64,000 nucleotides of DNA from Lysobacter sp. (GCA_030151365.1 JASLDW010000039.1:1-64000); one strand, 5' to 3'. Shown: positions 36,101 through 42,968, counted from the first letter of the stretch. The notes: generated from the letters alone by a model not told the origin. Made by a program: numbers and translations.

Positions 36101-36768
36101 ATCACGATCCGGCCGCCGTTGAGCAGCGGCCCCCAGATTTCCAGGGTCGATGCATCGAAACCGAGCGGCGCCGCCTGCAGGAAGACCGTGTCCGCACCCA
36201 GATCGACGAAGCCGACATCGCAGACCAGTCCAAGGATCGCGCGATCGGGAATGCATACGCCCTTCGGCGTTCCCGTCGAACCGGAGGTGTACATCACGTA
36301 GGCGAGATCCTCGCCCGCGCGTGCGACATCCCCGGTCGTCGCGCTGGCCGCCGCGCAATCCTCGATCGTTGCCGTGGTGATGCCTCCCGGCAGGCGGATC
36401 GCCGCTTCGCTTGCCAGCGATACCAGGCACAGGCGGGCCCTGGCGTCGGCGAGCATGGTTGCCAGTCGCGCTGGCGGCTGCGTCGGATCCAGCGGCAGAT
36501 AGGCCGCGCCGCAGCGCAGGATCGCCAGCATCGCGATGATCGCATCGGCGCCGCGCCGGGCGTCCAATGCGACGATGTCGCCGGCGGCCACGCCACGTCC
36601 GCGCAATCCGGCCGCCACTGCAGACGAGATCGCGTCGAGTTGCGCATAGTCGATGCTGCGGTCGCCGTCGCGGATGGCAACGGCATCGGGATGCAGGCGT
36701 GCCTGCGCAAGGAACGCGTCCACCAGAGATGCAGCGGCCACGCCCGTGGATGCCGGCCGCGCGTTCAC
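30172..36768 (-). CDS. Hybrid NRPS-PKS with aminotransferase: A-PCP-KS-AT-ACP-AMT
   Basis: This 2198-residue synthase starts at GTG 36768 with GGAGGAG upstream; its first bases overlap the JmjC gene stop (GTGA). Domains: A (12-505; YTSGSTGTPKG at 160-170), PCP (FFELGGSS, Ser551), KS (605-1035; Cys779 in TGCSTS, His915, His955), AT (1125-1450; GHSIGE with Ser1218, HAFH at 1314-1317, a malonyl-type motif), ACP (GLDSL, Ser1542) and class-III aminotransferase (1730-2150; PLP Lys1983 in YGKVVGGG). Gln/Ala-rich linkers precede the last. The A-domain code D-A-L-W-F-G-G-T-F-K is hydrophobic, valine-like. The line should extend an amino-acyl starter with malonate and aminate the beta-keto carbon. There is no KR, so a 3,4-diamino acyl unit is one prediction. 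Confidence 0.93.
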   Translation of the reverse strand: MNARPASTGVAAASLVDAFLAQARLHPDAVAIRDGDRSIDYAQLDAISSAVAAGLRGRGVAAGDIVALDARRGADAIIAMLAILRCGAAYLPLDPTQPPARLATMLADARARLCLVSLASEAAIRLPGGITTATIEDCAAASATTGDVARAGEDLAYVMYTSGSTGTPKGVCIPDRAILGLVCDVGFVDLGADTVFLQAAPLGFDASTLEIWGPLLNGGRIVIHHEAVPTAYGLGEVIRRHGVTHLWLTAALFNSVVDDDPHQLHGLCQLFTGGEALSVRHVRRMREAEPGIALFNGYGPTECTTFAVTHAIGDLAGDARSVPIGRAIDHARLHIVDGDGRPVRNGEAGELWIAGSGVALGYFGRPDLTAERFVASPDGVGLAYRSGDQVRVNEDGDIEFCGRIDQQVKIRGFRIELGEIEAVLGAVPGIRNAAVTAPESGHGERRLVAYLQAEDGRHPDVQAIRAELARKLPDYMVPLRYVVLDRFPTTVNGKLDRGALPAPDRSRPELANAFVAPRGECEAAIARAMGELLDLDGIGRDDSFFELGGSSLLASRLVAVLKRDGTLPETASPGHLFSHPTPALLAARFESRPGLRQVETAKRQGSEPIAIIAMAGRFPGAKDVEALWAMLREGREGITRFDRATLDPSIPESLRNDPDYVPARGVIDGVEQFDAAFFGIGAPEAEVMDPQQRIALELAWECMERGGHAPGDESDGDVGVFAGMYNASYFQKHVSKHPDRIARVGEFQTMLGNEKDYIATRVAHKLGLTGPAISIHTGCSTSLVAICQAVDSLRAGQCRMALAGGVSVTCPSNSGYLYQEGSMLSPDGHTRSFDAKSAGTVFSDGAAMVLLKRLSDAQADGDPIHAVIRGIGLSNDGAQRASFTAPSAAGQAKAIRMAHRDADVDPRSIGYVEAHGTATPIGDPIEIEGLALAFGEATQDTGFCTIGSLKSNVGHLVIAAGAAGVIKTAFALRENVIPGTVHFTAPNPSIDFASTPFVANAEADAWRCSPSPRRAGVSSFGVGGTNAHVVMEQAPEAPSSDAADGVQLLQLSARSPQALQQASEELSNWLGDHRQANLADIAWTLRHGRRAFPFRRAIAATDHGDAIRLLGQQPTAAPMVAGGDHGVVLLFPGQGATYPGMGRTLYEAHRVFRDAIDACAQRLGRTLGEDLRTLLFSDDPDALRPTWRMQPATFAIEYALGRLWESFGVMPVAMLGHSIGEFAAATLAGVFSPEDAIDLVAKRGALMQSQPAGAMLGVRLSEAEVLARMPADMDLAAVNGPRSCVVAGSAEAIDAFAAILATEQVACTPLRTSHAFHSRMMEPALAPFAEAVAACTRNAPSLPIISSVTGERLSDAEAMSVDYWVNQLRSPVQYSRAVASALAIPGIRVLLEAGPRNTLSQLAKQQRLGEGQFTLPSLADDVDAEAQSLLQAIGVLWSAGIDVVFEGLDHRQRRHRLELPTYPFERKTYWLPAVADAPAAATAIPGENSMPASNLAPVASAPATTLNPDVIARIRAVFEDVSGMDMAGMRDDANFVEAGLDSLTLTQIALQLQKTFGSKISFRQLMGEYSSLSRLGAALGAMIAPARAEARMETPVATASPTAMQVIPGVAAMPTTVPGDLQQLIAQQMELMQRQLELLGATPVVPAQPPAPAVVPAAPVPSAPAESSQPSDQAEADALAHTRYDVKKAFGAIARIDNAASSELGPRQRDRLDAFIQRYVARTAASKAYTQRHRARLADPRVVNGFKPLLKEITYQIVMERSKGSHLVDLDGNDYVDALNGFGMSLFGWQPDFVLDAVRNQLDAGYEIGPQHVLAGEVAELFCEITGNDRAALCNTGSEAVLGALRIARTVTGRDAVAVFSGAYHGIIDEMIVRGTRTHRAVPAAPGILRNTAEHVVVLDYGTEESAQWLREHAGELAAVLVEPVQSRRPDFQPVEFLRELRRITEASGTLLVFDEVVTGFRAHPAGAQGLFGIQADLATYGKVVGGGFPIGVIAGKRDYMDALDGGDWRFGDDSVPTVGVTYFAGTFVRHPLALAAAAAVLKHLKAQGPELQARLNRRITAFSEDLNRHCAAVGAPVEVRHFASVWKTFFLEDHPLQDLLFAMMRSRGVHILDNFPCFFTTAHDEADFARISDAFKASIDELQESGFLPKPKATTQTVMDAAAPKIAGARLGRDPQGRPAWYAPDPEAPGQYVKVEV

Positions 36769-37673
36769 GCAGTCTCCTCCGCGTACTCGTCGCGCGCGTG
36801 CGCGGCCTTGTCGCGCCACTCCGAACGCAGTTTCAGCAACAGTCCGCCCAGTGAATCCGACAGTGCCGACTGCCCGATCGGCGGCGGCCGCAACCCCAGC
36901 TTGCGCAACGCGCCATGGCCGGCGTGCAGGCGGGCCTTTTCGCGGGTGGAATCGGTGTAATAGGTGAAGCTGACGGTGACCGATGGCCCGTCGCCGTTCT
37001 CGACCATGTGCGGACTGGTCGACGGCATGTAGGCGCCCTGCCCCGGCTGCAGGTCGAAGACGTGCGCGCGTTCGCGGAATGCATCGCGCCAGCGCAACAG
37101 GTAACGCTCGTGGCTGAGGTGGAACAGGTCGCGCGCGTGTTCGCTGGCGACTTCCCTGTCGTCGTGCGGCCAGACGTAGACGCGCTTGCGGCCCTGCACC
37201 TGCAGGATGAAATTGTGTTCGGCGTCGAAGTGGTAAGGCGTCACCGCGCGCGGCGAGGTCACGAAGATCCAGCCGCCGCGATAGCTCATGCCGCGGTCGC
37301 GGCTGTCGATCTCCGGCTGCAGTTCGTCCAGCACTTCGCGCACCAGGGTGCGGTAGAGCGGATCCTTCTGGATGTTCAGCAGCGACATCCACGCCTGGGC
37401 GTGGGCGAGATTGCGCAGGGTGTCGGCGGACGATGCCGCGTTCGGGAACAGCTCCGGCGCGGAATTGAACGGCGTGCCTGCCCTGGCGGAATCGGAATGC
37501 GTGCGCACGCTGCCCCGGGCCTCCAGGCGCTGCGCCAGCGCGACCAGGGCGTCGAGGCGCAACAGCGGATGATCCTGCAGGTGGTGGTGCACCGCCTGGA
37601 TGCGCCATGGATCGAACGCCGTCCAATCGACGTCGATCCACTGCGCCAAATCGATTTTCGGTACTGCCGCCAT
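36765..37673 (-). CDS. JmjC/cupin-like Fe(II) 2-oxoglutarate oxygenase
   Basis: This 302-residue protein has the Fe(II)-binding HxD in TPYHFDAEHNFI (H148, D150) and a distal histidine in STSPHMVENG (H222), consistent with a cupin-8/JmjC fold. The N-terminal half is helical and of no recognisable family. GGGAG stands about 8 bases upstream. It ends in a GTGA overlap with the hybrid synthase, so a tailoring hydroxylase of the peptide or its precursor is the natural guess. A role as protein hydroxylase cannot be excluded. It is 34 bases downstream of the sugar transferase. Confidence 0.83.
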   Translation of the reverse strand: MAAVPKIDLAQWIDVDWTAFDPWRIQAVHHHLQDHPLLRLDALVALAQRLEARGSVRTHSDSARAGTPFNSAPELFPNAASSADTLRNLAHAQAWMSLLNIQKDPLYRTLVREVLDELQPEIDSRDRGMSYRGGWIFVTSPRAVTPYHFDAEHNFILQVQGRKRVYVWPHDDREVASEHARDLFHLSHERYLLRWRDAFRERAHVFDLQPGQGAYMPSTSPHMVENGDGPSVTVSFTYYTDSTREKARLHAGHGALRKLGLRPPPIGQSALSDSLGGLLLKLRSEWRDKAAHARDEYAEETA

Positions 37674-37707
37674 CGTCTTCTCCCCCGGCCCCCCAGCCGA
37701 TGCAGTC

Positions 37708-39099
37708 TCAGCGCGCTCCCTTGCCCAGCAACACCACTTCCACCGTCTGCAGCAGGATGCTGAGGTCGGAGAAGAAGGTGTGGTTCTTCACGTAGAACAG
37801 GTCGTAGCGCAGCTTTTCCTCGGCATCGCGCACCGACGCGCCATACGGATAGCGCAGCTGTGCCCAGCCCGTCAGGCCCGGCAGCACGCTGTGGCGCATG
37901 TCGTAGAAACGGATTTGCTGGTTCAGCGAATCGACGAACTGCGGGCGTTCCGGGCGCGGACCCACCAGGCTCATTTCGCCGCGCAGCACGTTGATCAGCT
38001 GCGGGAGTTCGTCGAGGCGCGCCATGCGGATGAAACGCCCGACGCGCGTCACGCGGTCATCGTCGCGCTTGGCCCATTGCGCCACGCCGTCCTTCTCGGC
38101 GTCGACGCGCATGCTGCGGAACTTGATCACCCGGAATTTTGCGCCGTGGATACCGACGCGCACTTGCCGGTAGAAGATCGGACCCTTCGATTCCAGGCGG
38201 ATCGCCAGCGCCACCAACAGCATCAGCGGCGACGCCAGCACCAGGATCAGCGAAGCGAAGGCGAAGTCGAACGCGCGCTTGTTCAGGCGTCGTGGCAACG
38301 AATGATCGTATCCGTGCGAAAACACCAGCCACGACGGATCCAGGCGCGTCAGCGTGATCATGCCGGCTTCGCGCTCGACGAAGGTCGGGAGATCGCATAC
38401 CCGCACGCCACGACCGATCGCCGCGAGCAGCGGCTCCATGTGGGCCTCGCGCTCCTTGTCGTCCATCGCCACCAGGATTTCATCGGCGTCCAGCAGCTGG
38501 GCGACCTGGTCGACATTGCCCTCGCCGCGCACCAGCAGGTTCGATTCGACCTTGATCTCCTCGCCCGGGCTCGGCACGTAACCGATCACGCGGAAATTGC
38601 GGCGATCGCTGGCCCGGCGCATGCGGCGATCGAGGAAGCACGCGGTTTCGCCGGCGCCAAGCACCAATACGCGCGATTTCAGCGTGTGCGATGCGAACAC
38701 CGAACCCCAGACCAGGCGCAGGATCATCACGCCGAAGAAGCCGAGCAGCAAGGCGCTGACCAGCACGCCGCGGCCGATATAGGCCAGCGGGAACAGGTAA
38801 TAGAACACCAGCAACGCGACGCCGCCGAAGACGAAGGCATAGAGCTCGCGCAGGAGGAACCCGAAGCGATTCTTGCGCAGGTAGACGTGGTGCAACCCGA
38901 AGGCCGTCATCGACACGCACAGCACCAGCGCGAACAGCACCGCGCGCCACAACAGGTTGGCGGAGAATTCGAGATACCCCGGTGCGTCGTGCATGAAACG
39001 CAACGATCCGGCTAGCCGGACGCTGCCGACCAGCAACGCGAATTCGAAAAACCAAAGGAAGAAAACCTTGGACGGCCCGCTTTTCCCTAGCCTGGACAT
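37708..39099 (-). CDS. Undecaprenyl-phosphate sugar-1-phosphate transferase, XrtA-type (EpsB-like)
   Basis: This 463-residue inner-membrane enzyme has four or five N-terminal helices, a CoA-binding-like middle domain (SRVLVLGAGETACFLDRRM) and a C-terminal bacterial sugar-transferase domain: KRAFDFAFASLILV, IFYRQVRVGIHGAKF, KFRSMRVDAEKDG, LDELPQLINVLRGEMSLVGP and LPGLTGWAQLRYPYG. It initiates the repeat unit by moving a sugar-1-phosphate to undecaprenyl phosphate. It resembles the XrtA-system sugar transferases (TIGR03013) from memory. AGGAG precedes the ATG. It is the first gene of the minus-strand set that leads into the NRPS, tying the peptide genes to polysaccharide synthesis. Confidence 0.92.
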   Translation of the reverse strand: MSRLGKSGPSKVFFLWFFEFALLVGSVRLAGSLRFMHDAPGYLEFSANLLWRAVLFALVLCVSMTAFGLHHVYLRKNRFGFLLRELYAFVFGGVALLVFYYLFPLAYIGRGVLVSALLLGFFGVMILRLVWGSVFASHTLKSRVLVLGAGETACFLDRRMRRASDRRNFRVIGYVPSPGEEIKVESNLLVRGEGNVDQVAQLLDADEILVAMDDKEREAHMEPLLAAIGRGVRVCDLPTFVEREAGMITLTRLDPSWLVFSHGYDHSLPRRLNKRAFDFAFASLILVLASPLMLLVALAIRLESKGPIFYRQVRVGIHGAKFRVIKFRSMRVDAEKDGVAQWAKRDDDRVTRVGRFIRMARLDELPQLINVLRGEMSLVGPRPERPQFVDSLNQQIRFYDMRHSVLPGLTGWAQLRYPYGASVRDAEEKLRYDLFYVKNHTFFSDLSILLQTVEVVLLGKGAR

Positions 39100-39220
39100 G
39101 CACCACTCCTGAAATCCGTTTCAGTCCAACTCCATGCCCGTGCATGCGGCGTTCCAATCGCCTGGTCACGGGGCTTCGATGACTCTGCGATCGTCCTCTC
39201 GGCGCCGCAACGCTGTCAAG

Positions 39221-40012
39221 TCACATCCGCATCACCTGTTCGCGAAGTGAAACGACATCGACATTTCCCGGCTCGAATCGCACCAGCAGGGCATCCAGCG
39301 TCGGCACCGCCAGTCCGAGGCGGGCGCGACCGGCGCAGGTGCGCAACGACCATGCCCGCAAGCCGTTGGCCATCGCCAGTTCGGATACGGCCGTGCCCTG
39401 GCCGCTTCGGAACGCATTCATGTCGATCGACAATCCGGCGCCGATCGCCTTCAGCACGGCTTCCTTGCGCACCCATGCGTCGATCAATGCCTCGTCGCCG
39501 TCGAGTTCCTGCGGGTGCAACACGCTGCCGGCAAGGCCGTCGAGCAGGGACTCGTGCTCGATCGCCTCGATGTCGACGCCGATCATCCCGGCGTCGCGCG
39601 CCACCGCGATCGCCACGAAGTCGTCGGCGTGGCTGAGGCTGGTCGCCACGTTCGGAAGGCCGGCGATCATCGGCATTCCCGATGCCATGCGACCGATCGC
39701 CACCCGCGCGGGGTCGCGCCCGAGCATCCGCGCGACCACCAGTCGATGCAAGGCATAGGCCAGCAGGCGGCGCTCGCGTTCGCGCGGGTCGTGCAGGCGC
39801 TGGGCGCGCGCGTGCAGTGCCGGGGGCACCAACCCTTGCAGGCGCCAGAACTGGTTGCGCCAGACCTGGAGATCGCTGATCGCGACGATGCGCGGCGCTT
39901 GCGCAAGCCGCCCGTCCGGCGGCAGCAGTTCGGCGAAATCGTCGCCGTGCTCCGCGACGAACCAGCGATTGCCCGCGGGTTCGGCGACGACGGCGTGATG
40001 TTCAGCGTCCAC
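39221..40012 (-). CDS. 4'-phosphopantetheinyl transferase (Sfp type)
   Basis: This 263-residue enzyme has the Sfp motifs GVDIEAIEHESLLDGLA (Mg-binding Asp/Glu) and WVRKEAVLKAIGAGLSIDM (catalytic Lys), with an N-terminal PPDGRLAQAPR region. It transfers phosphopantetheine from CoA to a carrier-protein serine. It is the only such gene here, and it lies next to four carrier domains in two synthases that require the modification. The start overlaps the preceding gene stop by 11 bases; the next gene begins 121 bases away. Confidence 0.93.
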   Translation of the reverse strand: MDAEHHAVVAEPAGNRWFVAEHGDDFAELLPPDGRLAQAPRIVAISDLQVWRNQFWRLQGLVPPALHARAQRLHDPRERERRLLAYALHRLVVARMLGRDPARVAIGRMASGMPMIAGLPNVATSLSHADDFVAIAVARDAGMIGVDIEAIEHESLLDGLAGSVLHPQELDGDEALIDAWVRKEAVLKAIGAGLSIDMNAFRSGQGTAVSELAMANGLRAWSLRTCAGRARLGLAVPTLDALLVRFEPGNVDVVSLREQVMRM

Positions 40013-40673
40013 CGGTCAGCCGGTCCGGGATGTTGAACAGGTAATTGACGTTGATCCAGCGGCGCGTGCGCTCATCGTAACTGCCTTCGATGTGCGTCTT
40101 GCGACCGGTATCCACGCCGACATCGGCGCGGGCATCGGCGCTGATGTCGAGGCCGCCGTCGGGATTGCGTTCGGTCTGGATCTCGTCGAACTGCAGGCGC
40201 ACATCGCGCACGCCGCTGTCCCTGGCGATCTGGTCGCAAACGCGCGTTTCCAGTTCGCCGATCAGCATCGGATCGTTGAGGACGCGCCGCGGCGCGCTCG
40301 CCGATCGGCCCAGGTCGAGGACCGGATAGGTCGCGCTGCCCTCGCCCGGCACATAGCGCGTGCTGAAACGGAAGCTCGTCCAGTCCTTCTCCGTCGCCGA
40401 CACGTATTCGCCGATGCCTTCGAGATTCTGCGCCGGTCCTTCGCGCGATTTCACGTCCACCGATTTCAGGCGGATGCGCAAGGCGGTGTCGTGCAGGCGT
40501 TCGGTCAGCGCGACCATGACCGCGCCCGCGACGATGCCGCGAACATCTTCGCCGATCTGTGCGTGAGTGGAGGTTGCCGATGCCGGTTGGGGGCCTGCCA
40601 TGGCCGGCGAAATCCCGAACGCAAGCGTCATCAGGCAGACTGTGGCCCGCAATCGCGGGAAGCATCCTTTCAT
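40002..40673 (-). CDS. Secreted protein of unknown function
   Basis: I do not recognise this 223-residue protein. ATG 40673 has GGAAGG about 9 bases upstream and opens a signal peptide with cleavage after SPAMA. The mature part is a mix of charged and aromatic residues without obvious repeats, cysteine pairs or membrane segments. Two segments, SATEKDWTSFRFSTRYVPGE and RTRRWINVNYLFNIPDRLTG, could be strands. It is 11 bases ahead of the phosphopantetheinyl transferase and partly overlaps it, so a link to the same biosynthesis is possible but unproven. Confidence 0.7.
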   Translation of the reverse strand: MKGCFPRLRATVCLMTLAFGISPAMAGPQPASATSTHAQIGEDVRGIVAGAVMVALTERLHDTALRIRLKSVDVKSREGPAQNLEGIGEYVSATEKDWTSFRFSTRYVPGEGSATYPVLDLGRSASAPRRVLNDPMLIGELETRVCDQIARDSGVRDVRLQFDEIQTERNPDGGLDISADARADVGVDTGRKTHIEGSYDERTRRWINVNYLFNIPDRLTGGR

Positions 40674-40734
40674 ATCGACCGCCTTCCATTGGCTAGGGCT
40701 CATGCCCGGTCACCCGCAATCATAGGACATTCAA

Positions 40735-42141
40735 ATGGCAAGCGACACCCCACCCATTCACCTTCCGGCCGATGCGCGGGTGGCGGCTGCCAGGGCCGCT
40801 TTCGATCGCGGACGCACCCGCCCGCTGGCATGGCGCATCGCACAATTGCAGGCGCTGGACCGCATGCTGGTCGCCGAAGCCGACGCCATCCACGCCGCGC
40901 TGCTCGCCGACCTCGGCAAATGCGCCGTCGAGTCGCGATTGACCGAGACCGCCTTCCTGCGCGCCGAAATCGCCCACACGTTGAAGCATCTGCGACGCTG
41001 GTTGCGTCCGCGGCGCATCGCCATCCCGTTGTCGTTGCAACCTGCGCGTGGCCGCCTGGTGCCGGAGCCATTGGGCGTGGTGCTGGTGATCGCGCCATGG
41101 AACTATCCAGTACAACTGCTGCTGGCACCGCTGGTCGGTGCGATCGCCGCCGGCAATGCCGTCGTGCTCAAGCCCAGCGAAGTCTCGCCGAACGTCGCGG
41201 CCGCCCTCGCCCGGTTGATTCCGCGTTATCTCGACAACGACGCCGTCGCAGTCGTCGAAGGCGGCGTCGCCGAAACCACCGACCTGCTGCGCGAACAGTT
41301 CGACCACGTTTTCTACACGGGGAATTCCACCGTGGCCCGCGTGGTGATGACCGCGGCGGCACGACACCTCACGCCGGTCACCCTCGAACTCGGTGGCAAG
41401 TCGCCGCTGTGGATCGACGACAGCGTCGACATGGAAGCGGCGGCACGGCGCATCGCCTGGGCGAAATTCCTCAACGCCGGCCAGACCTGCGTCGCGCCCG
41501 ATTACGTGCTGGCCACGCCTGCGGTCGCGGGGAAACTGATCCCGCATCTGCGCGGCGCGATCCGCGAACTGTATGGCGACGATCCAAGCGCCAGCCCTGC
41601 CTACGGTCGCATCATCAACGCTCGTCATGTCGAACGCCTGCTGGCGATGATCGATCCCGCGCATTGCGCCATCGGCGGCGAACACGACGCCGGCGAACGC
41701 TACATCGCGCCGACCGTGCTGTATCCCGCGACTGCCGATCACGCATCCATGCAGGACGAAATCTTCGGCCCGATCCTGCCGATCGTTCTTGTCGAGGATG
41801 CCGATGCTGCGATCGCCTTCATCCGCAACAGACCGAAACCGCTGGCGCTGTATGCCTTCACTTCCAACCGTCCGTTGCGCCAGCGCTTCGTCGATGGAAC
41901 CTCGTCCGGCGCGCTGGTGTTCGACTTCGCGGTCGCCCACTTCGGCATTCCCGGGATGCCCTGCGGCGGCATCGGCAACAGCGGCATGGGCGCGTATCAC
42001 GGCGAGGCATCGTTCCGCACCTTCAGCCACTTCAAGCCGGTGATGGGCAAACCGCTGTGGCCGGATACCCTGCGCCTGATCTTCCCGCCCTACGGCAAGA
42101 CGGTGGAACGGGTGATCGACTGGTTGCTGGTGCGAGGCTGA
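40735..42141 (+). CDS. Aldehyde dehydrogenase, class-3/coniferyl-type
   Basis: This 468-residue NAD(P)-dependent enzyme oxidises an aldehyde to the acid. It has the N-terminal nucleotide-binding GVVLVIAPWNYPVQLLL, the general-base LELGGKSP, and the catalytic cysteine in NAGQTCVAPDY, with DEIFGPILPIV later. The N-terminal DLGKCAVESRLTE and absence of a long N-terminal arm place it with class-3 fatty/coniferyl aldehyde dehydrogenases. It is divergent from the preceding unknown gene (62 bases between starts). Codon use looks the same as the neighbours. Confidence 0.93.
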   Translation: MASDTPPIHLPADARVAAARAAFDRGRTRPLAWRIAQLQALDRMLVAEADAIHAALLADLGKCAVESRLTETAFLRAEIAHTLKHLRRWLRPRRIAIPLSLQPARGRLVPEPLGVVLVIAPWNYPVQLLLAPLVGAIAAGNAVVLKPSEVSPNVAAALARLIPRYLDNDAVAVVEGGVAETTDLLREQFDHVFYTGNSTVARVVMTAAARHLTPVTLELGGKSPLWIDDSVDMEAAARRIAWAKFLNAGQTCVAPDYVLATPAVAGKLIPHLRGAIRELYGDDPSASPAYGRIINARHVERLLAMIDPAHCAIGGEHDAGERYIAPTVLYPATADHASMQDEIFGPILPIVLVEDADAAIAFIRNRPKPLALYAFTSNRPLRQRFVDGTSSGALVFDFAVAHFGIPGMPCGGIGNSGMGAYHGEASFRTFSHFKPVMGKPLWPDTLRLIFPPYGKTVERVIDWLLVRG

Positions 42142-42219
42142 GGAATCGCCGCATGGCTGCTCGGCGCCGCCATCGGCATCTCCTACTTCGTGCTGGAGAA
42201 ATTCCGCGGCACGATATGA
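42142..42219 (+). pseudogene. C-terminal membrane-protein remnant in frame after the aldehyde dehydrogenase stop
   Basis: Directly after the TGA the same frame runs for 25 codons without a start, GIAAWLLGAAIGISYFVLEK and five more, then stops. It looks like the last membrane helix and tail of a membrane protein; SYFVLEKF resembles the C-terminal SYYLIEKPF of acyltransferase-3 proteins. No start codon or remaining gene precedes it. It is a likely relic, or a readthrough extension of the dehydrogenase. Confidence 0.4.
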
Positions 42220-42244
42220 TGGATCGTTCGCCGGAGCCGGTCGC

Positions 42245-42634
42245 ATGCCGTTGCAATCCACCATCGCCATTTTCATCGGAGCCGGTTTCGGCGCGTTGTC
42301 GCGCTGGTGGCTCGGGCTCGCGCTGAATTCGATCTTCCCGACCATCCCCCTCGGCACCCTCGCCGCCAACCTGATCGGCGGCTTCGTGATGGGCGTGCTG
42401 ATGGCCACTTTCGACCAGTTCCAGGCGATCTCGCCGGCGCTGCGGCTTGCGCTCACCACCGGGTTCCTCGGCGGCCTGACCACCTTCTCGACGTTCTCGG
42501 CGGAAGCGTCGACCCTGTTGCTGCGCGAGCAGTTCGGCTGGGGCAGCCTGTTGATCCTCGTCCACGTCGCCGGGTCGATCCTGTGCACGCTGGCCGGGGT
42601 CGGCATCGCGGGATTGTTGCTGGGCAAGCACTGA
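42245..42634 (+). CDS. crcB: Fluoride ion channel CrcB/Fluc
   Basis: This 129-residue four-helix membrane protein exports fluoride. The conserved parts are IGAGFGALSRWWLG, LGTLAANLIGGFVMG and the fluoride-pore motif GFLGGLTTFSTFSAEA. CrcB assembles as an antiparallel dimer. No fluoride riboswitch consensus is seen in the short upstream gap. DUF190 follows after 13 bases, as in many genomes, and probably shares its transcript. Confidence 0.96.
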   Translation: MPLQSTIAIFIGAGFGALSRWWLGLALNSIFPTIPLGTLAANLIGGFVMGVLMATFDQFQAISPALRLALTTGFLGGLTTFSTFSAEASTLLLREQFGWGSLLILVHVAGSILCTLAGVGIAGLLLGKH

Positions 42635-42647
42635 AACGGGAGGCGAC

Positions 42648-42968
42648 ATGGCAACCGGCGTCCACTTGCGCATCTACACCTACGAAAACCGCAAGATCCA
42701 TGGCCAGCTCCAGTACGAATGGCTGCTCGAACAGGCACGCGGCATCGGCATCCACGGCGGTTCGGCCTTTCGCGCGATCGCAGGATATGGCCGTCACGGC
42801 CAATTGCATGAACAGGGATTCTTCGAGCTGGCCGGCGAGCAGCCGGTACTGGTGGAATTCATCGCCAGCGAAGATGAATGCCGTGCATTGCTGGACCGGA
42901 TCAGGCAGGAGGGCCTCGTGCTGTTCCATGCCAGGACGCCGATCGAATACGACACGATCGCGACGTAA
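42648..42968 (+). CDS. DUF190 family protein
   Basis: This 106-residue protein has the DUF190 pattern RIYTYENRKIHGQLQYEWLL and GIHGGSAFRAIAGYGRHGQL, a small ferredoxin-like fold related to PII-type proteins. It is 13 bases after crcB, with which it is often encoded. It may regulate fluoride or ion export, but its function is unproven. The stop is 122 bases before the next gene. Confidence 0.9.
   Translation: MATGVHLRIYTYENRKIHGQLQYEWLLEQARGIGIHGGSAFRAIAGYGRHGQLHEQGFFELAGEQPVLVEFIASEDECRALLDRIRQEGLVLFHARTPIEYDTIAT

Noticed and set aside
36769..37641. Upstream extension of the hybrid synthase to 37641
   Set aside because: The extension lies within the JmjC gene in another frame and reads as shadow; GTG 36768 with GGAGGAG is a proper start.
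39214..39219. TTGACA on the minus strand as promoter of the sugar-transferase set
   Set aside because: No -10 element lies at 16-18 bases; only the -35-like hexamer is present.
42220..42244. Fluoride riboswitch before crcB
   Set aside because: The gap is too short and no consensus is present.
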